DNA from: CAYZRY01 sp964630225
Lineage (GTDB): Bacteria; Bacillota_I; Bacilli_A; RF39; UBA660
Length of the DNA: 49,488 bases
Reading direction: 5' to 3'
Assembly: GCA_964630225.1 (NCBI GenBank)
Contig: CAZVUK010000003.1
Coordinates: 1 to 49,488, forward strand
Shown here: positions 33,221 through 42,836 of the stretch, piece after piece
How positions within the stretch are numbered: position 1 is the first letter of the stretch
Layout: each line of letters opens with the position of its first letter
Program-made: the position numbers and the translations under genes
Notes under the pieces: model-generated
What the model was told of the DNA's origin: nothing
Seen by the model: the letters and a program-made list of their open reading frames with translations, nothing else
Databases searched by the model: none

Positions 33221-35398
33221 TTAGTTTTTATTCAAAATTAAGTATTTATTTTTTAACTTGTCAGCTAAACTAGTTTGTCTGATATTTTCTTTATCATTAG
33301 CGCTTGCTCGAGCTAAAATTTTAGGGTCACCAAGAATATATAATTTTGTTTTAGCACGAGATACTGCTGTGTAATATAGTTTACGATATAGCATTTTATG
33401 ATAAGTATAAGAAAGTGGCAAAACCACTACTTTAAACTCTGATCCTTGGGCTTTGTGGATACTTATGGCATAGGCATGGGTAAAATTAGCAAAATCAGAT
33501 GATCCATAAGTTACGATGTTACCATCAAAATCGATAACAATTTCTTTAGGAAGTATTTTCTTTATTAAACCAATATCACCATTATAGACATTATCATCGG
33601 GCATATTAACAAGCTGGAGAACTTTATCCCCTTCTCTATAGCACAGTTCGAAGTATTTTATTTCACGTTTATGACTATCTGCCGGATTAAAAAGCTCTTG
33701 AGCTATTTTATTTATAGTATCGATACCATATAAACCTTTATACATAGGAACTAATATTTGAAAGTCACGATAGTTTGCTTTTTTATATGAACTACATATC
33801 TCTTTCAAATTAGTTATAATATCTTCGTTTACTTGATAAATTAAGTCATTACCACTTAATTCAAAATCGAGATGTCCACTGTTAACGCCATAAGCAAGAG
33901 AGATTATTTCAGAGTCTTTAGCTTGGCGATAAAGTTCGTTTAAAAAGACGACCGGACTGACATCGCTAGCAATAATGTCTTTTAAAACTTGTCCTGGACC
34001 GACACTTGGCAACTGCTGATAATCTCCGACCATGATAACTCTACAATCCATTCGCAAGGCTCTAAAAAGGGCCGCTAATAGTGATATATCAATCATCGAT
34101 GATTCATCGATAATAAGAAGTTTAGCTAATGATTTATTGCGTTCATTTAACTGAAAACTATCGTTATCTTTATTCCATTTTAAAAAACGATGAATGGTCG
34201 ATGCTGGCATCATCGTCGCTTCGGATAATCTTTTACTGGCTCTGCCGGTCGGAGATAATAATGCGACGTCTTGTTGAAGCTGAGCCATGCTTAATTTATG
34301 ACTTGCTTGATACAGATCAACAATTGCTTTGACGATGGTCGTCTTACCGGTACCAGGACCACCAGTAATTATTTCAAAATGCGTTTCTTGGCTATTTAAT
34401 ATAGCTTCTTTTTGGGAATTACTAAACTTTATCGAGGATCTCTTTTCAATTTTTTCAAAATCACTTGTCAAAGTTTTAAGTTCAATCTTCTTTTTTTGTA
34501 AGAGATAATTTATTCTTAAAGCCACGTATTCTTCATCTTCATGCATCTTAACTAAATAGTAACGATCATCTTCTCTGATAAGTTCTTTACTTTCGATCAT
34601 CTCGTAGATGCACTCATCAAACTGCTCGATCGATAAATCAAAATATAGTGCTCTTTTTAAATAGCTAAAAAGCTGCTCATAATCTAAGTAACAGTGTCCT
34701 AGGTGCATAGCTACTTCAGTAAAGCTATAGACAATAGCAGCTTCGATACGTCTTGGATCATCAACTAAATAATCGTTTTTAATAGCTATCTCATCTATTT
34801 TTCTAAAGCCTATATCTTTAATTTCTAATAGTTTATATATATTTTTCTTGACGATTTCTTCTGTTTTACTTTTGTAATAATTGCTTATTCTAACTGCATC
34901 TTTTGTCGAAAAACCGAGTTCTCCTAAATCAAGTAGAATCTTGTATGATGATTCATATTCTATTAAGACAGTATTTAAGGTTTCGATGTTTTTTTCACTT
35001 AACTTAGGAACCATATATAAATCTTCTTTATGATTTAAAATAACATCGAAAGTTTTATCTTTGAACATCTCAACTACTTTCGCAGCGGTTTTTTCCCCGA
35101 TACCAGGAAATATATCCGATGATAAAAATTCGATCATCGCATCTTTTCCTTCGGGTTTTAATCTCGTATAGTTATCCGTTTTAAATTGTTTTCCGTATTT
35201 AGGGTGAGATACTAATTCTCCATTTAATTGATAAGTATCATTGGGACTTTTCTCATGAAAATAACCAGTGATTGTAATAGTGCCACCTACTTCTTCATCG
35301 ATATCATCACTTTTAGATTCAATCTTAAAAAGTGATACCATATATCCATTATCACCTTTAAATATTTCTTTTCTAAATTGTCCCTTTACGTAACTCAT
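33221..35398 (-). CDS. recD2: RecD2-type ATP-dependent DNA helicase
   Basis: This superfamily 1B 5'-3' helicase has 725 residues. It has an N-terminal OB-like part and helix-hairpin-helix segments (FPGIGEKTAAKVVEMF, LGFSTKDAVRISNYY), Walker A ITGGPGTGKTTIVKA near residue 345, LLIDESSMID (Walker B), MVGDYQQLPSVGPG, and the C-terminal AYAISIHKAQGSEF and YTAVSRAK motifs. The RecD2 N-terminal extension separates it from RecBCD RecD. It acts in replication-fork and mismatch-related repair. Confidence 0.95.
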   Translation of the reverse strand: MSYVKGQFRKEIFKGDNGYMVSLFKIESKSDDIDEEVGGTITITGYFHEKSPNDTYQLNGELVSHPKYGKQFKTDNYTRLKPEGKDAMIEFLSSDIFPGIGEKTAAKVVEMFKDKTFDVILNHKEDLYMVPKLSEKNIETLNTVLIEYESSYKILLDLGELGFSTKDAVRISNYYKSKTEEIVKKNIYKLLEIKDIGFRKIDEIAIKNDYLVDDPRRIEAAIVYSFTEVAMHLGHCYLDYEQLFSYLKRALYFDLSIEQFDECIYEMIESKELIREDDRYYLVKMHEDEEYVALRINYLLQKKKIELKTLTSDFEKIEKRSSIKFSNSQKEAILNSQETHFEIITGGPGTGKTTIVKAIVDLYQASHKLSMAQLQQDVALLSPTGRASKRLSEATMMPASTIHRFLKWNKDNDSFQLNERNKSLAKLLIIDESSMIDISLLAALFRALRMDCRVIMVGDYQQLPSVGPGQVLKDIIASDVSPVVFLNELYRQAKDSEIISLAYGVNSGHLDFELSGNDLIYQVNEDIITNLKEICSSYKKANYRDFQILVPMYKGLYGIDTINKIAQELFNPADSHKREIKYFELCYREGDKVLQLVNMPDDNVYNGDIGLIKKILPKEIVIDFDGNIVTYGSSDFANFTHAYAISIHKAQGSEFKVVVLPLSYTYHKMLYRKLYYTAVSRAKTKLYILGDPKILARASANDKENIRQTSLADKLKNKYLILNKN

Positions 35399-35455
35399 AT
35401 TTCCTCTTTATAATATTATACATTATTATAGATTTATTTGATATTTTTTCCTAGA

Positions 35456-35484
35456 TTGAAATATTATTAATTTTGTGTTAAAAT
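35456..35484 (+). promoter_or_regulatory. def promoter
   Basis: TTGAAA (35456-35461) and TAAAAT (35479-35484) with 17-bp spacing. An in-frame ATG at 35475 falls inside this promoter, which supports the later start at 35502. Confidence 0.75.
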
Positions 35485-35501
35485 TTGCGTGTGGTGATGT
35501 T

Positions 35502-36050
35502 ATGTTAAAAACAAAAGATATTTTAGATGAAAAAGATAAAGTTTTACGAACTCTTAGTAATGAAGTAACTTTTCCTCTTACTAAAGATGATCGATTAATT
35601 ATAGATAGAATGCTTGAATATTTGACTAATAGTCAAATTGAAGAGATGGCTGAAAAGTATAATCTTCGTCCTGGTATGGGAATGAGTGCTATACAGCTTG
35701 GTATTCCGAAAAGATACTTTGTGGTTGTTCACGAGTATGAAGAGGGAAACTTCAATAATTATGTTATTATTAATCCAGAAATGGTCAGTTACTCACAAGA
35801 GATGATTTATGTCGAAGAAGGAGAAGGTTGTCTGTCTATCAATAGATCGACAAATGGAATAGTTCCGAGACATGCTAGAGCAACATTTGAAGGATATGAT
35901 ATCGATGGTAATAAAGTCAGTTTTAGAGTAAGAGAAGAAGTAGCTATTGCTTTCCAGCATGAGCTAGATCATCTAAATGGAATTCTCTTTGTCGATAGGA
36001 TAAACGTCGAAAGACCTTTCGATGGAGCTGAAAAATATCGAGCAATATAA
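35502..36050 (+). CDS. def: Peptide deformylase
   Basis: The enzyme removes the formyl group from new protein N-termini. Motifs are GMGMSAIQLGIPKR (motif 1, GxGxAAxQ with Ser for the first Ala), EGEGCLSI (motif 2) and QHELDHLNG (motif 3) with the HExxH metal site. Its length fits the type 2 Gram-positive class, which has an insertion before motif 2. GGTGAT is five bases upstream of the ATG at 35502 (182 residues). It is a single-gene plus-strand unit, divergent from recD2. Confidence 0.96.
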   Translation: MLKTKDILDEKDKVLRTLSNEVTFPLTKDDRLIIDRMLEYLTNSQIEEMAEKYNLRPGMGMSAIQLGIPKRYFVVVHEYEEGNFNNYVIINPEMVSYSQEMIYVEEGEGCLSINRSTNGIVPRHARATFEGYDIDGNKVSFRVREEVAIAFQHELDHLNGILFVDRINVERPFDGAEKYRAI

Positions 36051-36057
36051 AAAGAAG

Positions 36058-37587
36058 CTATTTTTTAGCTTCTTTTTCTTTTTTGTCATACTCACCGTCT
36101 TGTGTTACCATTTTTTTATTAAGATAGTCAGAAAATTCATTATCTCCAAGGAAGGTTTTAACTAATTTAGAACCACTTGTATCACCGACAACTGATTTGT
36201 TGTTAACACCGACAATCATGCTTGATGATAAACCTTTTCGTTTTTCGAGAAACTCATCTTTCATACGCATATTACTAACTTTTGTTTTAGTATCTGTTTC
36301 ATGTGTGTGTCTAGCTGAAAAATTTCTATATCTATTAGTAATAACAAAGTAAAAGATAGGTCCCGTTAAAAGAAATAGCCAGCGTTCATTAAAATTTAAT
36401 TTAATGGCAAAGTATCCACCTAGTAATTCAACTATTATCGTAGCTAGAATAACAAGTGGCATAAACATCGGAACACTCCCCATCGTCTCGCCGGTTCTAG
36501 CATTTACGGCAACATAGTGAATAACATTTTTATTTAATTTCTTTTGCTGATAGCTATATAACCATACTGGTAAATATGCTGCTTTCCACTGCTGACCTTT
36601 GGTTTTGAAATCTTCCTTTGTCCATGCTACGCCGCGGTCATAATCTTTTAAGCTCTCGTTAGCGGCAAACTTGGCTACATCAGCTAGCTGAGCATTTACC
36701 ATATCGTCTAATTCACCAATATTCATGTCGCGACGCTCCGAAGTAAAACCTCTTAAATAGTTGGCATCGTACTTGTGACAGTTTTCAATGTCGAAGGGCA
36801 TTATCGAATTGATAATGTTATTCGTATTGGTTTTGTTACTTTTATCTAAGCGCTCCGAGCTCGATTCGATCGTTAGACCGATTATGTCAACATCGTACTC
36901 ACGCTCGACGCTATAGGCATCGGCATCGTACAAGCGACGTCTACTGTTGTCTCTTCCAACATAGTAGGCATTTGTTTGATGTTCACCTACTCCACTATAA
37001 TTTGCGTGTCCTGTAGCATCGACAACCATATAGGGAAAGTAAACACCGAGGATATTATCGGCCGTGAATTCTTTCTTAAAAGTCGGATGAGCATAGAAAC
37101 GGCGTTTCTTCACAAAATTATTAATACTTTTTTGAGCTGCTTCTTTGGTCAGTTTGAAAGCAAGAACAACGTCAGGTACTGCTCCATTTGGTATCTGCTG
37201 ATTAATCGATAATGTATTGCGACACCAGTGACACCTAGCTTGCAGCGTGTCGGCCGTATCAATTACAACCTCGGCGGCACAGCTTTGACACTTAAGAGTG
37301 ACAACTGAGTCAAACTCCTTATTTATATCGGCTGCTGCCGAAGCAGTTACTATCCCTTCGAGCGAAGAGATATCCTCACTTAAGCTCGCGGCTTTTTCTG
37401 GCATAAATTCATGTCGACAATAATTACATCTTAATTTAGCGGTTTTGGGATTTAGAGCTATATCACTAGATCCACAGGATGGACATTTGTTTTGACCATC
37501 TTTATCAGATACCTCAGTATTAGCAAGCTTCGGTTCCTCGGTTATATTTTCGGCTGGAGTAAGTATTTCTTCTTTAGCCCCGTCCAT
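36058..37587 (-). CDS. YdjG-like zinc-ribbon membrane protein
   Basis: The 509-residue protein has two zinc ribbons at the N-terminus (CPSCGSSD ... CNYC near residues 35-60; CQSCAAEV ... CHWC near 100-125). A long soluble domain follows (DRGVAWTKEDFKTKGQQWKA, PVWLYSYQQKK), then two membrane helices near residues 375-430 and a soluble tail. The layout, and the SPFH gene directly upstream, match the Bacillus ydjG-ydjI pair that tethers the stress protein PspA to the membrane. No PspA or YdjH gene is in the window. The function here is an inference from that pairing. Confidence 0.78.
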   Translation of the reverse strand: MDGAKEEILTPAENITEEPKLANTEVSDKDGQNKCPSCGSSDIALNPKTAKLRCNYCRHEFMPEKAASLSEDISSLEGIVTASAAADINKEFDSVVTLKCQSCAAEVVIDTADTLQARCHWCRNTLSINQQIPNGAVPDVVLAFKLTKEAAQKSINNFVKKRRFYAHPTFKKEFTADNILGVYFPYMVVDATGHANYSGVGEHQTNAYYVGRDNSRRRLYDADAYSVEREYDVDIIGLTIESSSERLDKSNKTNTNNIINSIMPFDIENCHKYDANYLRGFTSERRDMNIGELDDMVNAQLADVAKFAANESLKDYDRGVAWTKEDFKTKGQQWKAAYLPVWLYSYQQKKLNKNVIHYVAVNARTGETMGSVPMFMPLVILATIIVELLGGYFAIKLNFNERWLFLLTGPIFYFVITNRYRNFSARHTHETDTKTKVSNMRMKDEFLEKRKGLSSSMIVGVNNKSVVGDTSGSKLVKTFLGDNEFSDYLNKKMVTQDGEYDKKEKEAKK

Positions 37588-37590
37588 ATT

Positions 37591-38754
37591 TTAAAGTCCT
37601 AATGTTTGTTTTTTAACGGCATCAAAGTCTTCTTGGCTGATAACTCCCGCATCTAATAGCTTTTTCATTTCAGTTAATTTTGCATAAGGGTCAGTTGCAG
37701 TTGCTGACGCGTCACCTGTTGGTTGCTGTAGTCCTCCGACAGCTCCTCCGACGGCATTCATACCCATACCCATAAAGGCCATGGCTCCCGCTCCTCCACC
37801 TGGATTTTCTCCAGCTGCTTGCATTCCTCTTGCAACTGATTGCTGCATAAATGAGTTTCCACGAGCACCAGATAGAGCATCGGCTTTTTTAACATCGCTA
37901 AGCAGAGCTTTAGTATCTTCATCGTATTCGATAGCCGCTATTGCCACTTTAGCTATTTCTATTCCGCGTCCACTTTTCCACTGATAAGCTTCTTCGACTG
38001 CTTCACTAAGTGATTGGGCAAATCCAATTTGGTCACTTTGAATTTGCGCGATTCTGTTTCCTTTATCTGGATCATTAGTATATTTAGAAAAAGCTGCTGA
38101 AAGAGTTCCAACTACTTCATTAAATAGCTGTGTTCCAGCGTCGTTATCCATATCGGCAAAATCGAATACTTTTCCATCTGCTTGCAAGTAAGTTGCTGGA
38201 ACAAAGTTTTTAACAAATAGGAGTGGATCAGTAATACTTAAACTATAAGTACCTCTTGTAACTGCTCCTACCTGTGCATTTAGATATGCATCGTTCCAGT
38301 ATATTTCTGATTGGGTACCAAACTTATTGTTTGGTATTTCTTTCATATTTACATAAAATGCTAATTGTTGTGCTCCTGGGATACCACCAAATTTAACTCT
38401 TTCCCAAGTTTGCGTAAGCAGTGATGCCGAAATTCCATCACCGACAAATAATGACTTAGAATTAGGATCATCACTAGAGTAAATAAATCCTCCAGCTTCT
38501 GTAACACATCCAGTAATTGCTCCATCTTGAATAGTAATTAGTGCCAGTCCTTCAGGAACGATAATTTTACTACCATTAGTAATAATATTTTCTGATCCTT
38601 TAGTATTTGAACCACGTCCTGCATTTTGTCCTTGAGCTACTGCAGAAAAGACTCCTGCTGTTGCTGTCATATTCTGACTTGGCAGTAAAAAATCTTTCCA
38701 CTGATCGGCAAATGTTCCACCTAGTGCTCCCGTAAATGCTTTAATAAATCCCAT
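37591..38754 (-). CDS. YdjI-like SPFH domain protein
   Basis: The 387-residue SPFH (virion-core-like) protein carries an N-terminal helix (FADQWKDFLLPSQ), an SPFH beta core (GSKIIVPEGLALITIQDGAI, GGIPGAQQLAFYVN) and a helical region with RGIEIAKVAIAAIEYD. A Gly/Ala-rich stretch leads to a C-terminal SHOCT-like end (KLTEMKKLLDAGVISQEDFD). It has its own promoter and is followed three bases later by the YdjG-like gene. The pair probably forms a membrane-associated oligomer responding to envelope stress. Confidence 0.85.
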   Translation of the reverse strand: MGFIKAFTGALGGTFADQWKDFLLPSQNMTATAGVFSAVAQGQNAGRGSNTKGSENIITNGSKIIVPEGLALITIQDGAITGCVTEAGGFIYSSDDPNSKSLFVGDGISASLLTQTWERVKFGGIPGAQQLAFYVNMKEIPNNKFGTQSEIYWNDAYLNAQVGAVTRGTYSLSITDPLLFVKNFVPATYLQADGKVFDFADMDNDAGTQLFNEVVGTLSAAFSKYTNDPDKGNRIAQIQSDQIGFAQSLSEAVEEAYQWKSGRGIEIAKVAIAAIEYDEDTKALLSDVKKADALSGARGNSFMQQSVARGMQAAGENPGGGAGAMAFMGMGMNAVGGAVGGLQQPTGDASATATDPYAKLTEMKKLLDAGVISQEDFDAVKKQTLGL

Positions 38755-38805
38755 ATATACCTCTTTCTTTCTGGAATAGACAGCACTTTGTACTGTTCCA
38801 TAATA

Positions 38806-38835
38806 ATAGTATCATATATGAAAGTAATTTGTCAT
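38806..38835 (-). promoter_or_regulatory. Promoter of the YdjI/YdjG-like pair
   Basis: ATGACA (38830-38835) and TACTAT (38806-38811), 18-bp spacer. Between this and the ribosome binding site lies an imperfect inverted repeat, GGAACAG...CTGTCTATTCC, a possible regulator site or hairpin. Confidence 0.5.
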
Positions 38836-38854
38836 AAAAAAAGACAAATTATCT

Positions 38855-41035
38855 TTAATTTATCTCTCTTTGGCTAAGCGTTAAGTTTATTTGACTTTCA
38901 GTGTTAAGTGGGCGACCCACTTCGATGTTTTGCATCGTGACATAACCATTGCCATCAAATATGCAATTCTTATTTATGTAAGTGCAGATGATTTTTGCTT
39001 CTTTGTGAGAAAGACCAAGTATTTTTGGCATGACTAATCCTTCTAAATTATTAGTTAAAAGAATTACTCTGTCGTTATTACTAACTTTGCTAGTTGCTTT
39101 TGGATACTGTTTAATAACTTTTGTGCCTGTACCAAGAACGATTGTTTTGATACTAAGACTATTAAACTTGTCAACTGCTTCTTTTACATCTTTATTAATT
39201 AGTGATGGAAGCACATAACTAACTAGGGCTTTACTCTCTTCTTTTTGACCATCATAAATATTTAAATAACTAGATATATTTTTAACAATATCGTTAGTAA
39301 TCGTCTTCATCGGGCTTACTTCGCTACCTGTCTGTTTATCACGAGGATTGCGAGTGGCGATATAGACTATTACCTTCGGATTATCATAAGGAAAGAAACC
39401 AACCAAAGATTTAATAACATTAGTTGAATATCCTCTTCCATTTTCTTTAGCAACCTGTGCCGTTCCCGTTTTAGCAGCTAATTTGTAGCCTTCCATGTAA
39501 TATGGATAACCAGTACTAGTACTAGGGTTTCCTTCGACAACTTGGCGCATTAAATCAGTTATTTTACTAACTGTTTGACTTGATGCGACTTTTTCGCCTT
39601 CTTCTTTTTTAGCTTGATAGATAACTTTAGCAGTGTTGGAATTAACGATTTTTTCGATCAAGTATGGATTTACGACAACACCACCATTAGTCACAGCACT
39701 CATCGCTTTGACATATTGAATAGCGGTCGTCGTTAAACCTTGGCCAAAACCAGCATTTAGAATCTCGGTTTCATATTTAAAGTTCATCTTGCCTGAAACT
39801 TCGCCTGGCAGCTCTATTCCGGTTTTAGCACCAAAGCCTAATTTTGCGTAATATTCGCGTAAATCACTTGCCGTAATTCCCTTTTTAATCAAACTTATAA
39901 TTGCTGTATTACTAGATAAACTAAAACCTTGGTCAAAACTGATATGCCCCCATCCACTTCGCTTCCAGTCTCCGATTTCCGTTCCATCTGCTGTTTTATA
40001 TACTCCCGACAAATATTTGTCAGAACCGTTATAAATACCCTTTTCCATCGCCGCCATATATGAAAAAACTTTCATTGTCGAACCAGGTTCAAAAGATGCT
40101 CCAACATTTAAATCTAAGTAACTTGTCATATCTCGCTTATTAGGATTAAACGAAGGATCACTTGACATAGCAAGCATCTTCCCGTCTTTAGCATCGGCTA
40201 AAATTACCGAAGTCCAGTCCCAACGTGAATCATATCGTGATTTATTTAAAGCTTGTTCTAAAAAGAGTTGAATATTGACATCAATGGTCAAATATATATC
40301 ATTACCGTCTTTAGCGGCAACGGTAACTTCTCTGGTACCAGGTATCTTATAACCTTTACGATCTTTTTGATAAAGATTATAACCATCAGTACCACTTAAT
40401 TCTTTATCAAAATGTTTTTCAAGACCCATCTCACCTACTAAAATTATCTTGTTTTTATCATCAGGATGAGGTTTTTCTTTAGCGTAACCGATCGTATATG
40501 ACAAAAAGTCCCCATAAGGATAATATCTCTTTTGTGTTTCAATAAAATCTATTCCTTTTATACCAAGGGCAACAATCTCATCTTTTTTAAGTTCGGTTAG
40601 ACCTTTTCCTTTGTTACCAAACTCAGTTTGATAGATATTTTTTTTAGTCAGATATTTAAGTAATTGTTCTTCGGTCATATCTAAAACCGGAGCAAGTAAT
40701 TTAGCAGCTCCTTCTGGATCTACTATGTGCTGTGGTTTTTTTGGATTAGTGGTCCTTCTTGGATTTAAATAAGCTATCAAGGTGTAAGAGGAAATATTTT
40801 GAGCGATGACATTACCATTTATGTCATATATTGTCCCCCTTTTTGCCACAAGAGCATCTTTTCTGCTTGTTCGCTGTGAAGCAAAATACTTAAGATTTGT
40901 CCCTTCGACTTCTTTGGAAGTCGATAAAAATACTATTCTAGAAGCAAGCATTAAAAAAGAAAGACCAGTAACAATTGCTACTATCAATAGTGACAGCTTA
41001 GCACTGTTATTTAATTCTTTCTTTTTCTTTTTCAT
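38855..41035 (-). CDS. ftsI: Division-specific penicillin-binding protein (FtsI/PBP2B) with PASTA domains
   Basis: This septal peptidoglycan transpeptidase has 726 residues. It has an N-terminal membrane anchor (residues 12-36), the dimerisation domain (RGTIYDINGNVIAQN), the SxxK site in EPGSTMKVFS near residue 320, SSNTA and KTGTAQVAK. Two C-terminal PASTA-like modules follow (LGTGTKVIKQYPKA; MPKILGLSHKEAK). It follows ftsL in the division cluster and would work with FtsW at the septum. Confidence 0.95.
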   Translation of the reverse strand: MKKKKKELNNSAKLSLLIVAIVTGLSFLMLASRIVFLSTSKEVEGTNLKYFASQRTSRKDALVAKRGTIYDINGNVIAQNISSYTLIAYLNPRRTTNPKKPQHIVDPEGAAKLLAPVLDMTEEQLLKYLTKKNIYQTEFGNKGKGLTELKKDEIVALGIKGIDFIETQKRYYPYGDFLSYTIGYAKEKPHPDDKNKIILVGEMGLEKHFDKELSGTDGYNLYQKDRKGYKIPGTREVTVAAKDGNDIYLTIDVNIQLFLEQALNKSRYDSRWDWTSVILADAKDGKMLAMSSDPSFNPNKRDMTSYLDLNVGASFEPGSTMKVFSYMAAMEKGIYNGSDKYLSGVYKTADGTEIGDWKRSGWGHISFDQGFSLSSNTAIISLIKKGITASDLREYYAKLGFGAKTGIELPGEVSGKMNFKYETEILNAGFGQGLTTTAIQYVKAMSAVTNGGVVVNPYLIEKIVNSNTAKVIYQAKKEEGEKVASSQTVSKITDLMRQVVEGNPSTSTGYPYYMEGYKLAAKTGTAQVAKENGRGYSTNVIKSLVGFFPYDNPKVIVYIATRNPRDKQTGSEVSPMKTITNDIVKNISSYLNIYDGQKEESKALVSYVLPSLINKDVKEAVDKFNSLSIKTIVLGTGTKVIKQYPKATSKVSNNDRVILLTNNLEGLVMPKILGLSHKEAKIICTYINKNCIFDGNGYVTMQNIEVGRPLNTESQINLTLSQREIN

Positions 41036-41042
41036 AACTCAC

Positions 41043-41342
41043 CTATCTTGCAAAATCTATAGATTTAATATTGTTATTATTATAACTTAAACCCTTCTGC
41101 GCTGCAACTACTTGAATATTGTCTAGCGATGCTAGTTCATTAATCTTCATCTCTAAACCTTGATTAGTTCTCTCTTGAGCTGTAATCTCTTTCTTAAGTC
41201 TTTCTACTTCGAAGTTAACTTTAGAAAGTCCAGCTTGTGAACCAACGATTAAAAAGGGAAATGAAATAACTAAGAAAAAAGTAAATAGATGTAGTAACTT
41301 TTCAAATTTACTAGTTTTTCTAATTGTTTTCTTCTTTTTCAT
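41043..41342 (-). CDS. ftsL: FtsL-like division protein
   Basis: The 99-residue bitopic membrane protein has a basic cytoplasmic tail (KKKKTIRKTSKFEK), one membrane helix (LLHLFTFFLVISFPFLIVG) and an extracellular coiled-coil/zipper (EVERLKKEITAQE...MKINELASLDNI). Size, topology and position between rsmH and ftsI are those of FtsL, a poorly conserved protein, so context carries the call. Confidence 0.88.
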   Translation of the reverse strand: MKKKKTIRKTSKFEKLLHLFTFFLVISFPFLIVGSQAGLSKVNFEVERLKKEITAQERTNQGLEMKINELASLDNIQVVAAQKGLSYNNNNIKSIDFAR

Positions 41343-41351
41343 TTTAAGCTC

Positions 41352-42272
41352 CTATATTCTCTCTATTATTCTTAGCTTGGCTGATCTAGAACGATGATTT
41401 TCATCTAATTCTTTATCACCAGCTGTAATTGTTTTACTGTTAATCAAACGGAATTTCGCTTGATATTCCTTAGGTATTTCAGGCAATCCTTTAACTAGAG
41501 GATCGATCATACTTGCTTCTTTGAAGATGTTTTTAACGATACGATCTTCTAAAGAATGAAAGCTTATGACTGCTATTCTTCCGCCTGGGGCAAGAAGCGT
41601 TAAAGCTTCGTTCAAACTTGTTTTGATAGCTCCTAGCTCGTCGTTTACTTCGATTCTGATAGCTTGGAATGTCTTGCGAGCCGGATGTTTATCTCTCATT
41701 GCTTTTTGCGGGAGAGATGATTTTATTACGTCAACAAGCTCTAAGGTTGAATCGATGGTTTTGTCTTTTCTTTTTTCTACTATTTTTCTAGCAATAGACG
41801 AAGCATATTTTTCTTCACCATATTCATAGAGTATTTTTGTCAAATCTTCTTTTGAATACTTATTTACTACTTCCCATGCCGATAAACTGTTTCGTTTATC
41901 CATTCTCATATCGAGTCTAGCGTCGCTATGATAGCTAAAGCCGCGCTTGGCTTCATCAAGTTGTTTTGATGAAACGCCGAGATCATATAATATGCCATTT
42001 ACTTTCTGTACGTCTCTTTTAGCAAGTTCTTCTTTTATATATTTGAAATTACTATCGATGATAGTAAAATTATTAGCGATTTTGGATAGCTTTTCTTGTG
42101 ATGCTTTAATTGCGTCGCTATCCTGATCAAAAGCGAATAGATAACCCCTTGTTATCTTTTCTAATATGGAGCTTGAATGCCCTGCATATCCTAGGGTGCA
42201 ATCAACATAGATGCCATCATCTTGTATATTTAGTCCTGTAATTGTCTCTTTTAGTAGTACGGAGATGTGCAT
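41352..42272 (-). CDS. rsmH: 16S rRNA m4C1402 methyltransferase RsmH (MraW)
   Basis: This SAM-dependent methyltransferase of 306 residues has VDCTLGYAGHSSSIL near residue 24, FDQDSDAI, ILYDLGVSSKQLDEAKRGFS and the C-terminal ISFHSLEDRIVK. It overlaps none of its neighbours but lies 1 base from mraZ, the conserved dcw arrangement. Confidence 0.97.
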   Translation of the reverse strand: MHISVLLKETITGLNIQDDGIYVDCTLGYAGHSSSILEKITRGYLFAFDQDSDAIKASQEKLSKIANNFTIIDSNFKYIKEELAKRDVQKVNGILYDLGVSSKQLDEAKRGFSYHSDARLDMRMDKRNSLSAWEVVNKYSKEDLTKILYEYGEEKYASSIARKIVEKRKDKTIDSTLELVDVIKSSLPQKAMRDKHPARKTFQAIRIEVNDELGAIKTSLNEALTLLAPGGRIAVISFHSLEDRIVKNIFKEASMIDPLVKGLPEIPKEYQAKFRLINSKTITAGDKELDENHRSRSAKLRIIERI

Positions 42273-42716
42273 TTAATCACTCTCTTCCCAAGTAGAACTA
42301 AATAAATTTTCAGCAATATCCGACATTTCATTGGTATGTGAATCATAGAAATCGTTCCAGTTATTACTAGACCATATTTCTAGGCGATCTCCTACGCCGA
42401 TTACAACACATTCTTTTTGTAAGTCGGCGTATTCGATCAATGGAGAGGTAATATTGATTCGACCTTGTTTGTCAAATACTGCAGCAGTAGCACCTGAGAG
42501 GAAAAATCGCATGAAATTACGGGTATTCTTTTTTGTAAATGGTAGAGTATCAAAGCGGCCCATTATTTCGTTCCACTTTGCTTTAGGATAGACAAACAGA
42601 CAGTTTTCAAGACCTCTTGTGATGATAAAATCATCACCTAGAGATTCACGAAACTTTGCTGGCAGGATCAAACGACCCTTATCATCAATGTTGTGTCTAA
42701 ATTCTCCCATCAACAT
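42273..42716 (-). CDS. mraZ: Transcriptional regulator MraZ
   Basis: MraZ is an AbrB-fold DNA-binding protein that represses or activates the dcw cluster. It contains two SpoVT/AbrB-like halves (MGEFRHNIDDKGRLILPAKF and AAVFDKQGRINITSPL). An in-frame ATG exists at 42749, but the ribosome binding site GTGGGGGAT and the operator lie between it and the ATG at 42716, so I take 42716 (147 residues, near the usual 143). Confidence 0.95.
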   Translation of the reverse strand: MLMGEFRHNIDDKGRLILPAKFRESLGDDFIITRGLENCLFVYPKAKWNEIMGRFDTLPFTKKNTRNFMRFFLSGATAAVFDKQGRINITSPLIEYADLQKECVVIGVGDRLEIWSSNNWNDFYDSHTNEMSDIAENLFSSTWEESD

Positions 42717-42721
42717 AAAAA

Positions 42722-42750
42722 TCCCCCACTTTTCACCACAATTCACCACT
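42722..42750 (-). promoter_or_regulatory. MraZ operator (three direct repeats)
   Basis: On minus AGTGGTGAAT, TGTGGTGAAA and AGTGGGGGAT follow each other at an exact 10-bp period between the promoter and the mraZ ATG. Tandem GTGG repeats of this type are the known MraZ binding sites, so the cluster is probably autoregulated. The last repeat doubles as the ribosome binding site. Confidence 0.8.
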
Positions 42751-42760
42751 GCTTAATTAA

Positions 42761-42789
42761 ATGATACATAATTAAGGCTTTTTTGTAAA
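42761..42789 (-). promoter_or_regulatory. dcw cluster promoter
   Basis: TTTACA (42784-42789) and TATCAT (42761-42766) with 17 bp between, immediately upstream of the MraZ repeats. Confidence 0.65.
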
Positions 42790-42808
42790 GAGTAAAACTC
42801 GAACAAAC

Positions 42809-42836
42809 AAAAAAAGATGTCAATTTTACATCTTTT
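42809..42836 (-). terminator. Terminator of the thrS unit
   Basis: AAAAGATGT/ACATCTTTT with loop AAAATTG and a T run on minus. The stop codon of the small Lys-rich gene lies in the loop. Confidence 0.8.
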
